DNA from: Acanthopleura granulata
Lineage: Eukaryota; Mollusca; Polyplacophora; Chitonida; Chitonidae
Direction of reading: 5' to 3'
DNA length: 64,000 bases
NCBI GenBank assembly: GCA_016165875.1
Contig: JABBOT010000080.1
Span: forward strand, 3,565,205 to 3,629,204
The notes beneath the pieces are model-generated. The model ran no database searches and was not told the DNA's origin. It saw only the letters and a list, made by a program, of their open reading frames with translations. Of this stretch, positions 1-11,800 are shown piece after piece. Both the position numbers and the translations under genes were made by a program. The number at the start of each line of letters is the position of its first letter. Position 1 is the first letter of the stretch.

Positions 1-76
1 CGCTACGAGCACGTAAATACTGTCGCAACTAACACTATTGGCATTACGTCGCCATGACAGTTTCGTGCTCGTAGCG
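1..76. repeat. Short inverted repeat (hairpin element)
   Basis: The first 13 bases (CGCTACGAGCACG) are the exact reverse complement of positions 64-76, and the pairing continues imperfectly inward around ACTGTC. It could be a tiny foldback element or the inner end of a larger one cut by the window edge. Confidence 0.6.
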
Positions 77-463
77 TTAAGATCGCTTCGTGTAAGTGGG
101 CCTAGAACATTAAGGAAATTGTTCCAAAGGGTGAACAGTCTGCATACAGTCAATGCTACACACTTCCAATGATCATCTTCGAAGCCAAATGAATAATGCC
201 AATCACATGACTGAAAGTCAGCATTAACAGCTGTCTTGCACCAAAACACTGTGTATCAATGTCTGTGGCACTGCATGAAATTCGGCTTCTTTATTGTTAG
301 TTTTGTCTAATTCTGAAGCTTGAATAGGGAATTATTTGTTGCCGATGGTGTTTTAGCGATGCATGTGAATTGCGCAAAGGCCTGTATTGCGTTTTGTTAT
401 AATATCCGGGAACTCAGGTTTCCTCTTCCACCCAAGAATCTGACAGCCCTCATATAACTAAAA

Positions 464-690
464 ACAATGACCCGAAGCCTCCCACCAATGCGGTCGCTGT
501 GAGTTCAAGTCCAGCTCAGGCTGACTTCCTCTCCGGGCGTACGTGGATAGGTCTGCCAGCAACCTTCGGATGGTCGTGGGTTTCCTCCGAGCTCTGCCCG
601 TTTTCCTCCCACCATAATGCTGGCCGCCGTCGTATAAGTGAAATATTCTTGAGTACGGCGTAAAACACCAATCAAATAAATATATCAATG
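464..690 (+). mobile_element. tRNA-derived SINE with Deu-like core, 5' truncated
   Basis: This copy keeps the Pol III B-box region (GAGTTCAAGTCC), the conserved core (TTTCCTCC...CACCATAATGCTGG) and the tail ending ACACCAATCAAATAAATA. The A-box head is missing. The same sequence recurs at 28741, 34662, 37250, 49272 and 56775, so the family is abundant here. The core resembles the Deu/Nin-type domain known from several animal SINEs; that assignment is from memory. Confidence 0.85.
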
Positions 691-897
691 TAACTAAAAA
701 CGTTTTGAGAACAGCCTTAAGTACCAATCATAATTACTGCTAGCCAATGGGCATTCTTATTCATCACCGAACATTATCACTGGGCCTTCCCAAAGTCGAA
801 AATGACTCTCTGCCTCTTCTCATCTAGATATAATCGTACCTTGTAAATTGAAGGGAATGTATTTACAGCAAATTCAGTTTTGTATTGATGTTTTCAG

Positions 898-1603
898 GCC
901 TCACCATTCTTCCGGTCTAAAGTCTGTGGTATGTGTGGTAACTTTGACGGCCAGTGGAACCGAGAATTCGAGGATCCTTCTCGCAGAATTCATGCCAGGC
1001 ACGAATCGTTTGGTGTGAGCTACATGGTACCCCATGAAACCTGTCCCCGAGAAGAGCTAGAAACTAGATACCCATCTACGGTCGTCAGCCGCCCTGAAGG
1101 TACGGGGTTTCAATTATTAATTTGCCGCCACTCTTCCAAAAATAGCTATTCAATGAAAGCGCTAAGAGATGTACAACTTCTAATTACTTGTAGACGACCT
1201 TTCAATGTAGACGACTTTCCTGTGTAGTATAACTAACATCGTTATCAAATTAATGACAATGTAGGAGTTAAACATCTACGCAAAAAATTCTATGCAGCTG
1301 TCATTTATTCTGAATTCAGGCTGTATCCCTATCCGGCGAAACGTGGTGAAAGAGCGTTCCAGCACAATGAACGGCAAGGAAATGTGCATTTCGACCATAG
1401 CCGTTCGTCGGTGTCCTGTTGGCTGCGAACCGGAAGGCCAAATCCGTAAGAACGTTGGCTTCCACTGTCTGCCAGCCGAGGATCCCCATGTGAGCTACTT
1501 GGTGGCCTCCAGCAAGAAACGCGTGCTCAAGGAGGTCGAGAGTCGTGAAAAGGACAGATGGGAAACGATCGTGGAACCTGAGGAGTGCACGCGTGTACAA
1601 TAA
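898..1603 (+). CDS. Vitellogenin-like protein, C-terminal end (last two exons)
   Basis: Two exons, 898-1099 and 1320-1603, join in phase across a GT-AG intron and end at TAA. The first carries the VWD signature CGMCGNFDGQWNREFEDPS, and the second is a Cys-rich tail with CISTIAVRRCPVGC and GFHCLPAEDP. This is the usual C-terminus of vitellogenin-type large lipid transfer proteins, secreted yolk precursors that carry lipid to the oocyte. The acceptor at 898 follows a TTTTCAG tract, so the rest of the gene lies left of the window. About 161 codons are visible. Another VWD-containing lipid transfer or secreted protein is possible, but the VWD plus Cys-rich tail fits vitellogenin best. Confidence 0.82.
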
Positions 1604-1808
1604 CTCCGTGACTTCCACTTCTCCAGACAACGTGGCTACATAATGAATACTATTATCTACTATCTTATATACTCGCCTATAACCAAGCACGAGAAAATGT
1701 ATCAAAAGAAAAGTGCAACAAATGAAGGCAATCCATGTAAGCCTAAATCGTTTTGATAAATAAGTCATTTATTTTACACGAATATTATCCTTGAATCAGA
1801 GCATTCAA

Positions 1809-1814
1809 AATAAA
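1809..1814 (+). terminator. Poly(A) signal of the vitellogenin-like gene
   Basis: An AATAAA hexamer lies about 205 bases after the stop codon at 1603, a normal distance for a 3' UTR. An overlapping ORF on the opposite strand (1316-1768) is a shadow of the coding exon. Confidence 0.55.
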
Positions 1815-2759
1815 TTGCATTTCTCCTTTGCAACATTTCGTTTGTCAGTTATTCGTCGTGTGCATGCATGTCTGATTGGTTGGTTGGTTGGTTTCTGGTG
1901 TATGTTGCTTTCAACAAGCGGGAGTTACAGGAGGCAAACGTTACTTGCCTGGTAAAACAAATTTCCTTCTGTATGCGTAACGAGAATGTTAAAAATTGCA
2001 TTACATGTAAAGTTAGTTGCCATCAATATCAGCCAAAAAATTGCCTGAATTATCCCAGGCGAAAATGTTCTTAAAAAGACAACAATATAGGTCGAAACAT
2101 AGATTTCATGAAGAGCCATTTTTAACATGATGCTCCATTCGACAAAATGTTTGCATACACTGTACATAACCGACATATTTCAGAGGCATGGAATGTTTTG
2201 CCTGCTTGTATGAACTGGGTTTTTTTTTACACAAATCCATCCATAAATTCGATTAAAAACAAAAACAGCACATAAAGTGAATAGCTGAAATCTTTCCACA
2301 CCTTCTTCTGTGTTGGACACAGTAAGACGTGTCATAAACCCCGCTCTCCTACTGGAAGAAGCAATCTGGTTTTAAAGTCTTCATGTTGAACAAAATCAAA
2401 GTAAGCAAAGTGTTGATACGCCTAAAATTGCTTGAAGTATCCAGAGTAACCTTCTCTTAATTCCCTATGAAGAGCACTGTGATCTGTGGCCGCATAAGAC
2501 TGACACCTCGAGTCAATCGGCCCATCACCTGTGTCATCACAGTGTCAATGCGGACCTTCGTGTATCATAGCAGGCTGATGGGATGATGAAAATGAATGAT
2601 GCCTTCATGTTGGCAAATGTGTGGCAGTGTGTAGTCAGTTAGAAAGAAGATTTCCTTTATTCTTGCGCAGGACGTTAACTGACTGATAGTTAAGGCTTTA
2701 GAATAATTCACTTTAATACTCCAGTAAGAGTTTCTCTTTTAACACCTACTGACTGGCGG
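1815..2759. other. Intergenic, nothing recognised
   Basis: AT-rich sequence with only short random ORFs. I see no exon with paired splice sites and no repeat family member. Confidence 0.5.
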
Positions 2760-2979
2760 ATGGGACCTCCCTGGCTCAGATAGTTAAAACGCTTTGCCCT
2801 TCACCAATGAGATCGAGTTCGAATCCAGCTGTGGCTATTAAGTCTCCGGCTTTAAGTCAAGACCTTCGACAGCTAACTGGAGAAGGCCAGTGGATCCGAG
2901 CACCGATGTTTCCTTCGTGCATTAAACCGACAGGCATCGTATAAAATATCACACCAATCAATAAATCAGTCAATCAATG
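2760..2979 (+). mobile_element. Divergent tRNA-derived SINE, second family
   Basis: The head GGGACCTCCCTGGCTCAG matches the A-box region of the main SINE, and GAGTTCGAATCC is a Pol III B box. The body differs (CTAACTGGAGAAGGCCAGTG), then the tail CACCAATCAATAAATCA returns. Head and tail are shared with the main family but the core is not, so this is a related family or an old copy. Confidence 0.65.
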
Positions 2980-3179
2980 GATGGTATTCACTCACAGTCG
3001 CAGATGTACATTTGTTTGCTAAAGTTGTGGATTTATGGATTGTCTGAGTGAGACTTAGTAATGTCAAAAACCTTTATTCACCAAGAAGATACATTATAAT
3101 AATCCGCTAAAGGCAGCCTTCATGTGGTAAATTTGTCCACAAAATTACCTGTAGAGTACGGAAACAGTCCACTTCAGAT

Positions 3180-3560
3180 ATGAAAAGATCTGGATTCAGA
3201 TAAGACAAGATCTGGCTTGAAATGTGACAGGATCTAACTTCAGATAGGGCAAGATCTGGCTTCAAATGTGTAACAAGGTGTAACTTCAGATGTCACTAGG
3301 TCTGGTTCAGATGAGACAAGACCTGGCCTCTGGTATGATAAACCCGGGCTCACATGTGACAAGATCTGGCCTCTGGTATGATAAACCCGGGCTCACGTGT
3401 GACAAGACCTGGCCTCTGGTATGATAAACCCGGGCTCACGTGTGACAAGACCTGGCCTCTGGTATGATAAACCCGGGCTCACGTGTGACAAGACCTGGCC
3501 TCTGGTATGATAAACCCTGCGTCACATGTGACAAGATCTGGCCTCAGATAAGACAAGATC
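3180..3560. repeat. Minisatellite: five 43 bp units flanked by 21-22 bp half-units
   Basis: From about 3325 to 3540 a 43 bp unit (ACAAGACCTGGCCTCTGGTA followed by a TGATAAACCCGGGCTCAC segment) is repeated five times with few changes. Flanking sequence from 3180 and after 3530 holds degenerate 21-22 bp units of the form ACAAGATCTGGCTTCAGAT. The 43-mer is about two of these short monomers. Confidence 0.85.
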
Positions 3561-5301
3561 TGTCGATTTGAATCAAATGGGTTTCTTTTTAATACATATT
3601 TTCACAATGTTACAAATCTTTGTTACTGAATTATTACAGGGCGAAAGAGCTTCGCTATATCATACACCTATTCTGGTCTCTGTCCAGTAACCAGCTGTTC
3701 AAACTCCTATATAAGAGCACTCTGAAACTAATCTGCTAAACTGAGAGAATGTTGTTTGAGGGACGACAGAATAGGTAGTGCTCTTGCTACAAACTATGAT
3801 GTGATGTGTGACACATACTTTCTGCTATTCCAACACATACTCTCTTGGTATAACCATGTTTGATGATGTTCATCCCATAAGACACTGTAAACTGGCCAAG
3901 GCCCAACGTGTTTAACGGGTGATCAAACTTCAAACAAGCGTGCTCATAATTGTACACATACATTTAAGTATTAAACACAAATGTCTACAACATGTACATA
4001 TAATGGCCTATAATATAATACCATTATATACAATTGTTTAATACCTGACACATAAAAGTGTTTGTAACTTCAACATCGAAATTTACAAAAACATAACCTA
4101 TTCTAACATCGCCCAGAACCTCGCCTGACACTCAGCACTGAGAGGTTAGAACAAGGAAACAGGACTTGTCGGCCCGGTGTCAGTATAATGTGTCTGGGTG
4201 GGGCGTTATATCTGGTGTCTTCGGCATGAAGCACTTTGACGGCATGGACTTGCTCTGCCACAAGGAGGCACAGTGTATATCTTCACATTCTAAGGACTCC
4301 TCGTCGTCATGCAACTGAAAAAGTGCTGAGTATGATGTAAATCCTAAGCATACATGCATACATCAAACAAAAAACATGGTGTTTCACATATTAGTTTTCA
4401 GAGTAAAACAAAAAAAAACTCTTGTTTTAGACAACTGTTTACATAGTTTCTCCTGTTCGTAAATGCCAGGCATGAGGTCCTAAATTTATAATTTGTAAGT
4501 GTTACCATTCGATATCATTCACAAAGATCAATAAATCTAGTGTAGGGTCTAGTGGTTGTGTTCGACCGCAGAATACTTACCTGTCCGAGATATTTACGAC
4601 TGAGCCATTGTTGATACTCCCTGGAAAGCCGTTAACTCACTGTTATACAGGTGTAAAGCTGTCCACATATAGACCTGCGGCATGGCCATGAAATATTGGT
4701 GTCACCTAAACGCTGGGCTGTGACCTTCTTTTATCTCTGTAGCGACTTACCGACCTTAGTAAACTTAACATATGACCAGGAAGTTTCAAGCGGCCAAGGT
4801 GTGTGTTTTACATCGTTTCGTTTTCAGCTTGAGACTGTAAGGTAAGCCTCGCTCTTCGTCTGTGAGAATATCTGCCTTGTGAAATGAATTCAAGCGATGT
4901 GTATCGCAGGTACCATTTGATCATAATCTATGAACAATGTTCTCCATTACTTTATCGATGCAAGGAAATCTCATCAAGCTGAAACCACATCTATTGTTGT
5001 TACAGGTTTTTTTGTCTTGCTTTATTACTCATTTGTGGTACGTTATATTTACTTCTTTATCTTAAATACTTCTATTTTAACCTACTACTCAGTGTTTCAC
5101 AAAGATCTGTAAGATATTTCATGGACTTACTCCAGTTCCTTCAACACTGCGATCATGCAGTGTGCAGGATAAAATCCTGCCTGACAGCATTTTATGTATA
5201 TATCCAACAGAATTTATCAGACCTTCCATTCTTTTAAATTGTCCTCACTTTAAACAGCAATCAAAACATATGAAGAAACTAGTTCCACCAAAGCAGCTAC
5301 T
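3561..5301. other. Intergenic, nothing recognised
   Basis: A 60-codon ORF at 4930-5112 is AT-rich and hydrophobic with no family resemblance; I do not call it a gene. The stretch just before 5302 could hold the promoter and 5' UTR of the next gene, but no motif stands out. Confidence 0.45.
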
Positions 5302-6863
5302 ATGACTTCCATTCGCTTAGAGAAAGCCAGGGAATGTTATGCCCAAACTGACCAGGAAAGGATAGCCAGACTGATGTCTTGTCCCTACTTAGAAGAGGAA
5401 CTGGGAGGAGTAGAGGAGCGGGGGGTGAGGCTGTCCGTACAAAAACTGGCTAAAAACAGTAAAATTCCCAAAGCAATTTTGTTTGCAAATGCAGCTTTGA
5501 ACAAAGAACTTCACAAACAAACGACTTTGCTGGAGTCTGCTAAACACCATCGGCTTATCGTCCTCTCTTGGAATCAACGTCAATTCTTCCTGAGACAGAT
5601 GTTTGACGCTCAGAACAACTTCCGTTTTGTCATGAGGAAAGTGTCGTCTGCTGAAGTTCATAATTATGTGCACCCGAATAGAGGCTATGACCATACGGAC
5701 AATTTCACCGAAATGTTTGATTGTTTCGTGACGAAAATGACTAAAAATGTTCAAGCACCACCTAAGGATTCCAAAGAGCCTCATCACAGGGCGTTGAGCG
5801 TTAGCATTTGCGAGACGCCCTCAACAAAGCCAGGCAGACGCAGACATATTCACTCAGCCCCCGCCAGACCAGGGAGACAGTCTGCGGGCCATCCCCACCT
5901 TGCAGGGCCAGCTACCCGTCCAGTTGGAGTACTTCATGACTCAGCCAAACAACTGCCAGACTGGTATTCCTGTCTAACCACAAAACCATGGATGCTACCC
6001 AGTAGAGCTGAACGGGCGCGGAGAAGGATTCAAAGTGGCCATTCCGCAGTGACCAGTCACCGACCATCCTCCACACAGGTATATAAAAAAAAAGACAAAA
6101 ATAACATTTGTATGTATGTAATAATTTCACAAAGAACACCCACCTAAAACTGTATTCCTAAATTTTTGTTGCCCCAAACTTTCTTGTCAAATAACTAGAT
6201 GCCTGGCCTACAACATATCTAAATATCGTCATAGGCTGACCGCCATTTTCTCAAAGTAAATCAACTGGAATACAGGTACTAGCGTCCTAGCGCCAGTGAA
6301 ACAGGGTGTAGGGAGCGCTTGTTCATTGGATAATATTTTTCCTGTTTAATTGTAACACCAGGTATTTGGCTTTTTTTCACCATTATTTCTCATAGTTTTT
6401 ACCTGCAAAATTATCTGTCAATACTTCAACATACTTCAGAGTTACAGACAATCCCTACCCGTGCCCACCCTTTTCTGTGTGCCCGATTCTTGGATACAAA
6501 ATCAAATTAGTGGTTTTATGTCCCTAGACCAGAGGCCTGAGTTCCGAATATGGGTCAGTCTCCGGTACACCCTACCGGCACACGGAATTAACAGGTGATG
6601 TAGCCATGAACAGCAGAAACCCCAAAGTCTGTGCTTCCATGAGGAAATGGACCTCAGCCAAGAACAGAACCATTCTTAAACGGATCCTGCCGACCCTCCT
6701 AGAAAAGGCCTTGCAGAAAATGCTCGACCTGTTTGGCGAGGACATCGAGGAGCAGAAACGATTTCTTCAGACCCTATCCAAATCTCTGGCCAACAGGAAT
6801 GCTCTCAAGGACAAACGATGGAGGAACTTAGAGAGTGTGCTGCAATCTCTCCAAACCAAGTAA
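5302..6863 (+). CDS. Unrecognised two-exon gene (370 aa predicted)
   Basis: Exon 1 is 5302-6078, ending ACACAG before GTATAT. Exon 2 is 6528-6863, preceded by a T-rich tract and CCCTAG. Both join in phase 0 and end at TAA, giving 370 residues. The first 150 residues are charged and helix-prone (QERIARLMSCPYLEEELGG near residue 18, RQFFLRQMFDAQNNFRFVMR near residue 92). Residues 165-260 are basic and low-complexity with many Pro, Arg and Ser. The C-terminus (about 280-370) is again helical and basic (KRILPTLLEKALQKMLDLFG). There is no signal peptide and no membrane segment. I do not recognise the family; a cytoplasmic or nuclear scaffold-type protein is only a guess. Further 5' exons cannot be excluded. 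The opposite-strand ORFs here are shadows. Confidence 0.6.
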
Positions 6864-8575
6864 CGACTAGATGATACTTTGTGACGTAAAGTTGATAAAC
6901 ATAGAAAACATGGGGCGCCACCGCTTCTTATATTCATTTTATTTTGGACGATTTTATACAACCCGGGGTAACAGTATTATCGTTGTTAGGATTACGTTTC
7001 CTTTAGATTGCACAGACTCTGGGGCCAACATCGACCAGTCCGAAGCTGGGTTGTGCTAGTGAGTAACTATACCTGATGGTAAGCCCACAGAAACATGACC
7101 GGTATATGGTCTTTTACCTAGAGCAGTTTTTAATTTAACTGGTTATCAAAACACACAAAGTTATTCCATAAGTTCCATAAAAGCCCTTTGCACACCCTTT
7201 ATCTTCTACCAGTATGCATGCATCCTGTGCATAACTGTATGTCACACATGGGAAAGCTCATTAGGAGCTCGCCAAAAATCAGTGGTTTATCCCCAGCACC
7301 CCTTTTTTCTTACCCATAAAACTGCCTGCTATCGTATTAGTAAGAAATTTTAAGCATGGCTTAAAATAAATTCAAATAAATTTTCAAATTGCATAGTTAC
7401 GTCCACTATAAGTTTATGAATCGTTGTCTATGATTTACAAAGTACTCACACTGAATATTTCTCACTCAAACCTATTGTTTACAATAAGGTTAGGGTGATA
7501 CTATTGTAAATATAAAACCCGGATTCCCTGTTTTAAATGCTGGCTCGCTTCATCTGTCAACTTCCTGCGGGTTTGAGAGTGGAGGCATGTCACATACCTG
7601 GCATAGGGTCGTGACTTCGTCTGGCACTCCGACTTCCCCCACGAATAAAATCTACTGCCGTAATACAGGCGAAAATAACAAAATGAAATAAATAAAACGT
7701 GATTCCATGCATCATTTCTTCACTGCCAGTTTTATTTATTATCCAACATGTGTACAAAATGCATTTATAGCAGGTTTACCTGTTTTGTGCAAGACAAAAA
7801 CTGCATCGCTTTGAGTAGATATCTTATTGTGAAACATTGTTATCTTAAACATCTATGAAATGTGGCTTGTTCTTGATTCAGTATTTTATTCTAACTGTTC
7901 TAATTCACACGCCCCTTACCACCGCGAATGATGCAACATTAAGTACAAAAACTGCAGTGGTGTCATTTCAATTTCAATTTATTAGGCGTCACTGGATTAG
8001 AATAATTTAAAATGACTATGACCACCACTGAACAATATTAAGACCGAATCACTTTACCCAAATTGAAGAATAAGCTACTAGTATACTATATTTAAGTTTA
8101 ATTTAGTATATACCGATGCCGTGAGAAGAAAAGTTTTCGACTTCATAAAGCTTCCCTTAATTCCCTTACTAAAACTCATATAGCACATCTACATCTACGC
8201 ATACAGGAAGGGTCGCTGTGTGTATGTATGACTTTAGATTTTCTCGTCAACCGTTCACTCGATAAACTTCACAATTGCCGAGTTCACAGCTGAGTACCCA
8301 AGTGGCACACTGTCCAGTAATCGAACAATTGCCTAGTAACGGTAAAGGTGATAATCAGCATGATAAAGTGTTCAAGCCGCGGTGCAAAAATTGGCTGAAA
8401 GCATAACGTTGTCATATACATTCCGTGATTGAAAGATGTATGTATCGCTTAACTACATGTAGACAGAGAAGTCAGCTTTTAGTCAATTCACTCATAAATG
8501 CAAGCCTTATCCAACTTTTCTATTACAATGCATAGAGATAAAACAATGTCGTCGTCATTCGTGATTTCTGTTATC
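6864..8575. other. 3' UTR and intergenic DNA
   Basis: AATAAA occurs at 7365-7370 and 7375-7380 and may end the transcript of the gene at 5302-6863. The rest is AT-rich with no recognised exon or repeat. Confidence 0.4.
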
Positions 8576-8715
8576 ACAGTACATTTCTGTTAATATCACA
8601 AGTATATTTCTGTTGATACCACTGTACATTTCTGCAGATACCACAAGTACATTTCTGTTGTGTGCATTGTACATTTCTGCTGATACCACTGTACATTTCT
8701 GCTGATACAACAGCG
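8576..8715. repeat. Tandem repeat, about six 22-23 bp units
   Basis: The unit is roughly TACATTTCTGCTGATACCAC, repeated six times with substitutions. It starts about 170 bases beyond the PIPOX stop codon (8887, minus strand), so it probably lies in that gene's 3' UTR. The ORF across it (8555-8890) is a product of the repeat. Confidence 0.8.
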
Positions 8716-8886
8716 CATGTGACAAAAGCCTTAAAATACCACGGTGTAAACTGATCATCAATTCATCTGGCAATAAATGTGGGCCAATACTTCTGCAAAT
8801 TTTCAAGAGTGCTTGTGCGCCTGAAAGTGACAAATACCAATGGCGATTTGTTACGGCAAGGTGAAAGTTAGTGCCCTGCTTTTGTG

Positions 8887-11800
8887 TCACAGCTTAGAGG
8901 TGAGATCATTTTCCACCACCATCTTTAGCTGAGGTTTGAATGTTGGATCAGTAATGGCAGGTCTGTTTATGGTGAACTCCTTGACGTCGTACTGGGTGCT
9001 TCCGTCAATCGCCAGCTCACTTAGTATCTTTCCTAGCAGACAGGCAAATCTGTGGAGCATATAGATCAGTAAACATTTAGACACTCGTTCTAAGAGAGCA
9101 AAGTGGAATGATGGGAAAGCTTCCTTTCATTTGCCTAAGTCTATGGGACGTATTCCTCATATATGAGTGGGGAATCGCACGCTTAAATTAGCCCGTCGAT
9201 GCGGTGTACTCTTTCTTTTCTTTTCTGTACTAAGGATACCGTCGCTGCTTCTGTAGATGTATAATATAATCGCTGGAAAGGCATGTCGCTCAGAGGTCAG
9301 CGCATACTTTTCTTCAGTCTGATTTTTTTTTCATACAACGTCTGACCTGTCTTTCAACCGCACGGACTCCAAACAGCATCAGAATTATGTTATAAGTATT
9401 CCTTCGAGAAAGGCGCGCAGTGTCTACTTTGGTATGATGCCTTTTATCATGAGCAAAAATTGAGAACACTTTTAACACAACCATAATACTGCTTACTTGA
9501 ACGCATGGCCAGCTCCGCAGCAGACGACGATCTCTGGCCAGCCACGTGACTCCAGGGTATCGATGACGTAGGATCGATCCAACGTCATAGTGTACAGACA
9601 GGTTTTGCTTTCCAAAATTGATCCCAGTGACTGAAATGTAAGCGCAAATTTGCTACTGACTTGTCAGATTAAAAGTCTTTCATGTTGATTGTGAGGCTGT
9701 GTTCATCAACGTATACAGGGCCCTCGTTGGCTCAGATTACTAAAAGCTGGTTAGGCTAGTAAAGAGGTTGCGAATTCAGTTGTCGCTGTTTTGGAATGCT
9801 TTAAGTTAAAAGTTTTATCATGTAGCCGGTTAAGTGTCTCCAATGGACTTGGGTCCATTGGAGACACTTTCCAGTAAAAAGATGTAATAGCTATTGGGCA
9901 CAATTAAAGAGACAAGACACTTTAAATTATTTCACGCACAGCCTTTTAAATGCTTTTTGACTTAATTTGTGATGAACAGCTTCAGTCGAATGGCATATGA
10001 CATTGTTTGATCACAGTTAAATCGCAAAACCGGTTTTAATAAAGGAAAACACATTAACATCCTTAACAAAATTGCCATTGTATAAGATTGAAAACGTGAG
10101 TGATTACCCTGGGAATTATGGACCTTGAAAAGTCGATACAGGCCTTTTCCCTTTCCGGATCTGGAGTGAAGTTCCTGGTTTCAGGTGTTACCTGGTTGCC
10201 ACCAGCGTCGATTCCTATTTTAGATCCAGAATTTCCATGAATCGGCAAGCCGTAAAGATCATATTTCGGTGAGTTGTAGATCCATATTGGAAATCTGAAA
10301 TCATTACAATCACTGTTAATTGCACTAGTGAAAAGTGCAAAGAATGTGCCAGGAATGGATTTATCATGCAAATGTTGATAAAAAAAATCCTGAACAAATT
10401 CCCTGAAATAAGCCTATCCGGTTTTCATGCCAGGAAGGTCTCGCTGCGATGAGTGCTAAGATTGAAATGTTTAGTCCATTTCATCTGTTCTTTGGAGTAC
10501 TTCATATGAACCATGATGGTGATCACCAGACATATCACCCAGAAATTAGCTGGATGAATTACATCACCGCCTCCATATTTAATTCTGCATTAGCCCACTA
10601 TATATTTATTTTATTCGTTTGGTTGTAGTCGCACTCAAACATTTTTTTATTTATGTAGTATAGATGTCCGCTTCATGGGTGGAGGAAACGGGGGGGGGAG
10701 GTCTGGTAAACCACCGACCTATAGCAAATTACTGACGAACGGGGGGGGGAGGTCTGGTAAACCACCGACCTATAGCAAATTACTGACGAACGGGGAGGTC
10801 TGGTAAAACCACCGACCTATAGCAAATTACTGACGAACGGGGAGGTCTGGTAAACCACCGACCTATAGCAAATTACTGACGAACGGGGAGGTCTGGTAAA
10901 CCACCGACCTATAGCAAATTACTGACGAACGGAGGTCCGGTAAAACCACCGACCTATAGCAAATTACTGACGAACGGAGGTCTGGTAAACCGACCTATAG
11001 CAAATTACTGACGAACGGGAGGTCCTGTAAACCACCGACCTAAAGCAATTACTGACGAACGGGGGTCCGGTAAACCACCGACCTATAAAATTACTTACTT
11101 CCAACGTGGAGGTCCGGAAACCACCGACCTATACAAGTACGACGAACGGGAGGGTCTGGTAAAACCACCGACCTATAGCAAATTACTGACGAACGGGGGA
11201 GGAGGTCTGGTAAAACCACCGACCTATAGCAAATTACTGACGAACGGGGGTCTGGTAAAACCACCGACCTATAGCAAATTACTGACGAACGGGGAGGTCC
11301 GGTAAACCACCGACCTATAGCAAATTACTGACGAACGGGGAGGTCGGGTAAAACCACCGACCTATAGCAAATTACTGACGAACGGGGGAGGTCCGGTAAA
11401 CCACCGACCTATAGCAAATTACTGACGAACGGAGGTCCTGTAAACCACCGACCTATAGCAAATTACTGACGAACGGGGGGGGGAGGTCTGGTAAACCACC
11501 GACCTATAGCAAATTACTGACGAACGGGGGGGGGAGGTCTGGTAAACCACCGACCTATAGCAAATTACTGACGAACGGGGGGGGGGGAGGTCTGGTAAAC
11601 CACCGACCTATAGCAAATTACTGACGAACTAACCCACGCGTGACTGCTGGACCCTGTTCGTGCAGAAACTAAATTGTCACAAGAAATAAAAACACTTTCA
11701 TAATTGTCACTATAATTACTATGGGAGTTTTTCTACTAAACTTATATAAAATGGGGGAAACCTGCATTAAATAGGCCTACTCGGTTATCTTTTTCCAAAG

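Noticed and set aside
1316..1768. 150-codon minus-strand ORF
   Set aside because: Most of it is the complement of the vitellogenin terminal exon, which has the better family match and splice context.
6589..6605. Acceptor AACAG just before ATG 6606 as the exon 2 start of the gene at 5302
   Set aside because: Joining in phase 0 gives an immediate TAG; the upstream acceptor CCCTAG at 6527 keeps the frame open.
10690..11630. CRISPR-like array of regularly spaced repeats
   Set aside because: Units are contiguous with no unique spacers, and the genome is clearly eukaryotic; it is a minisatellite.
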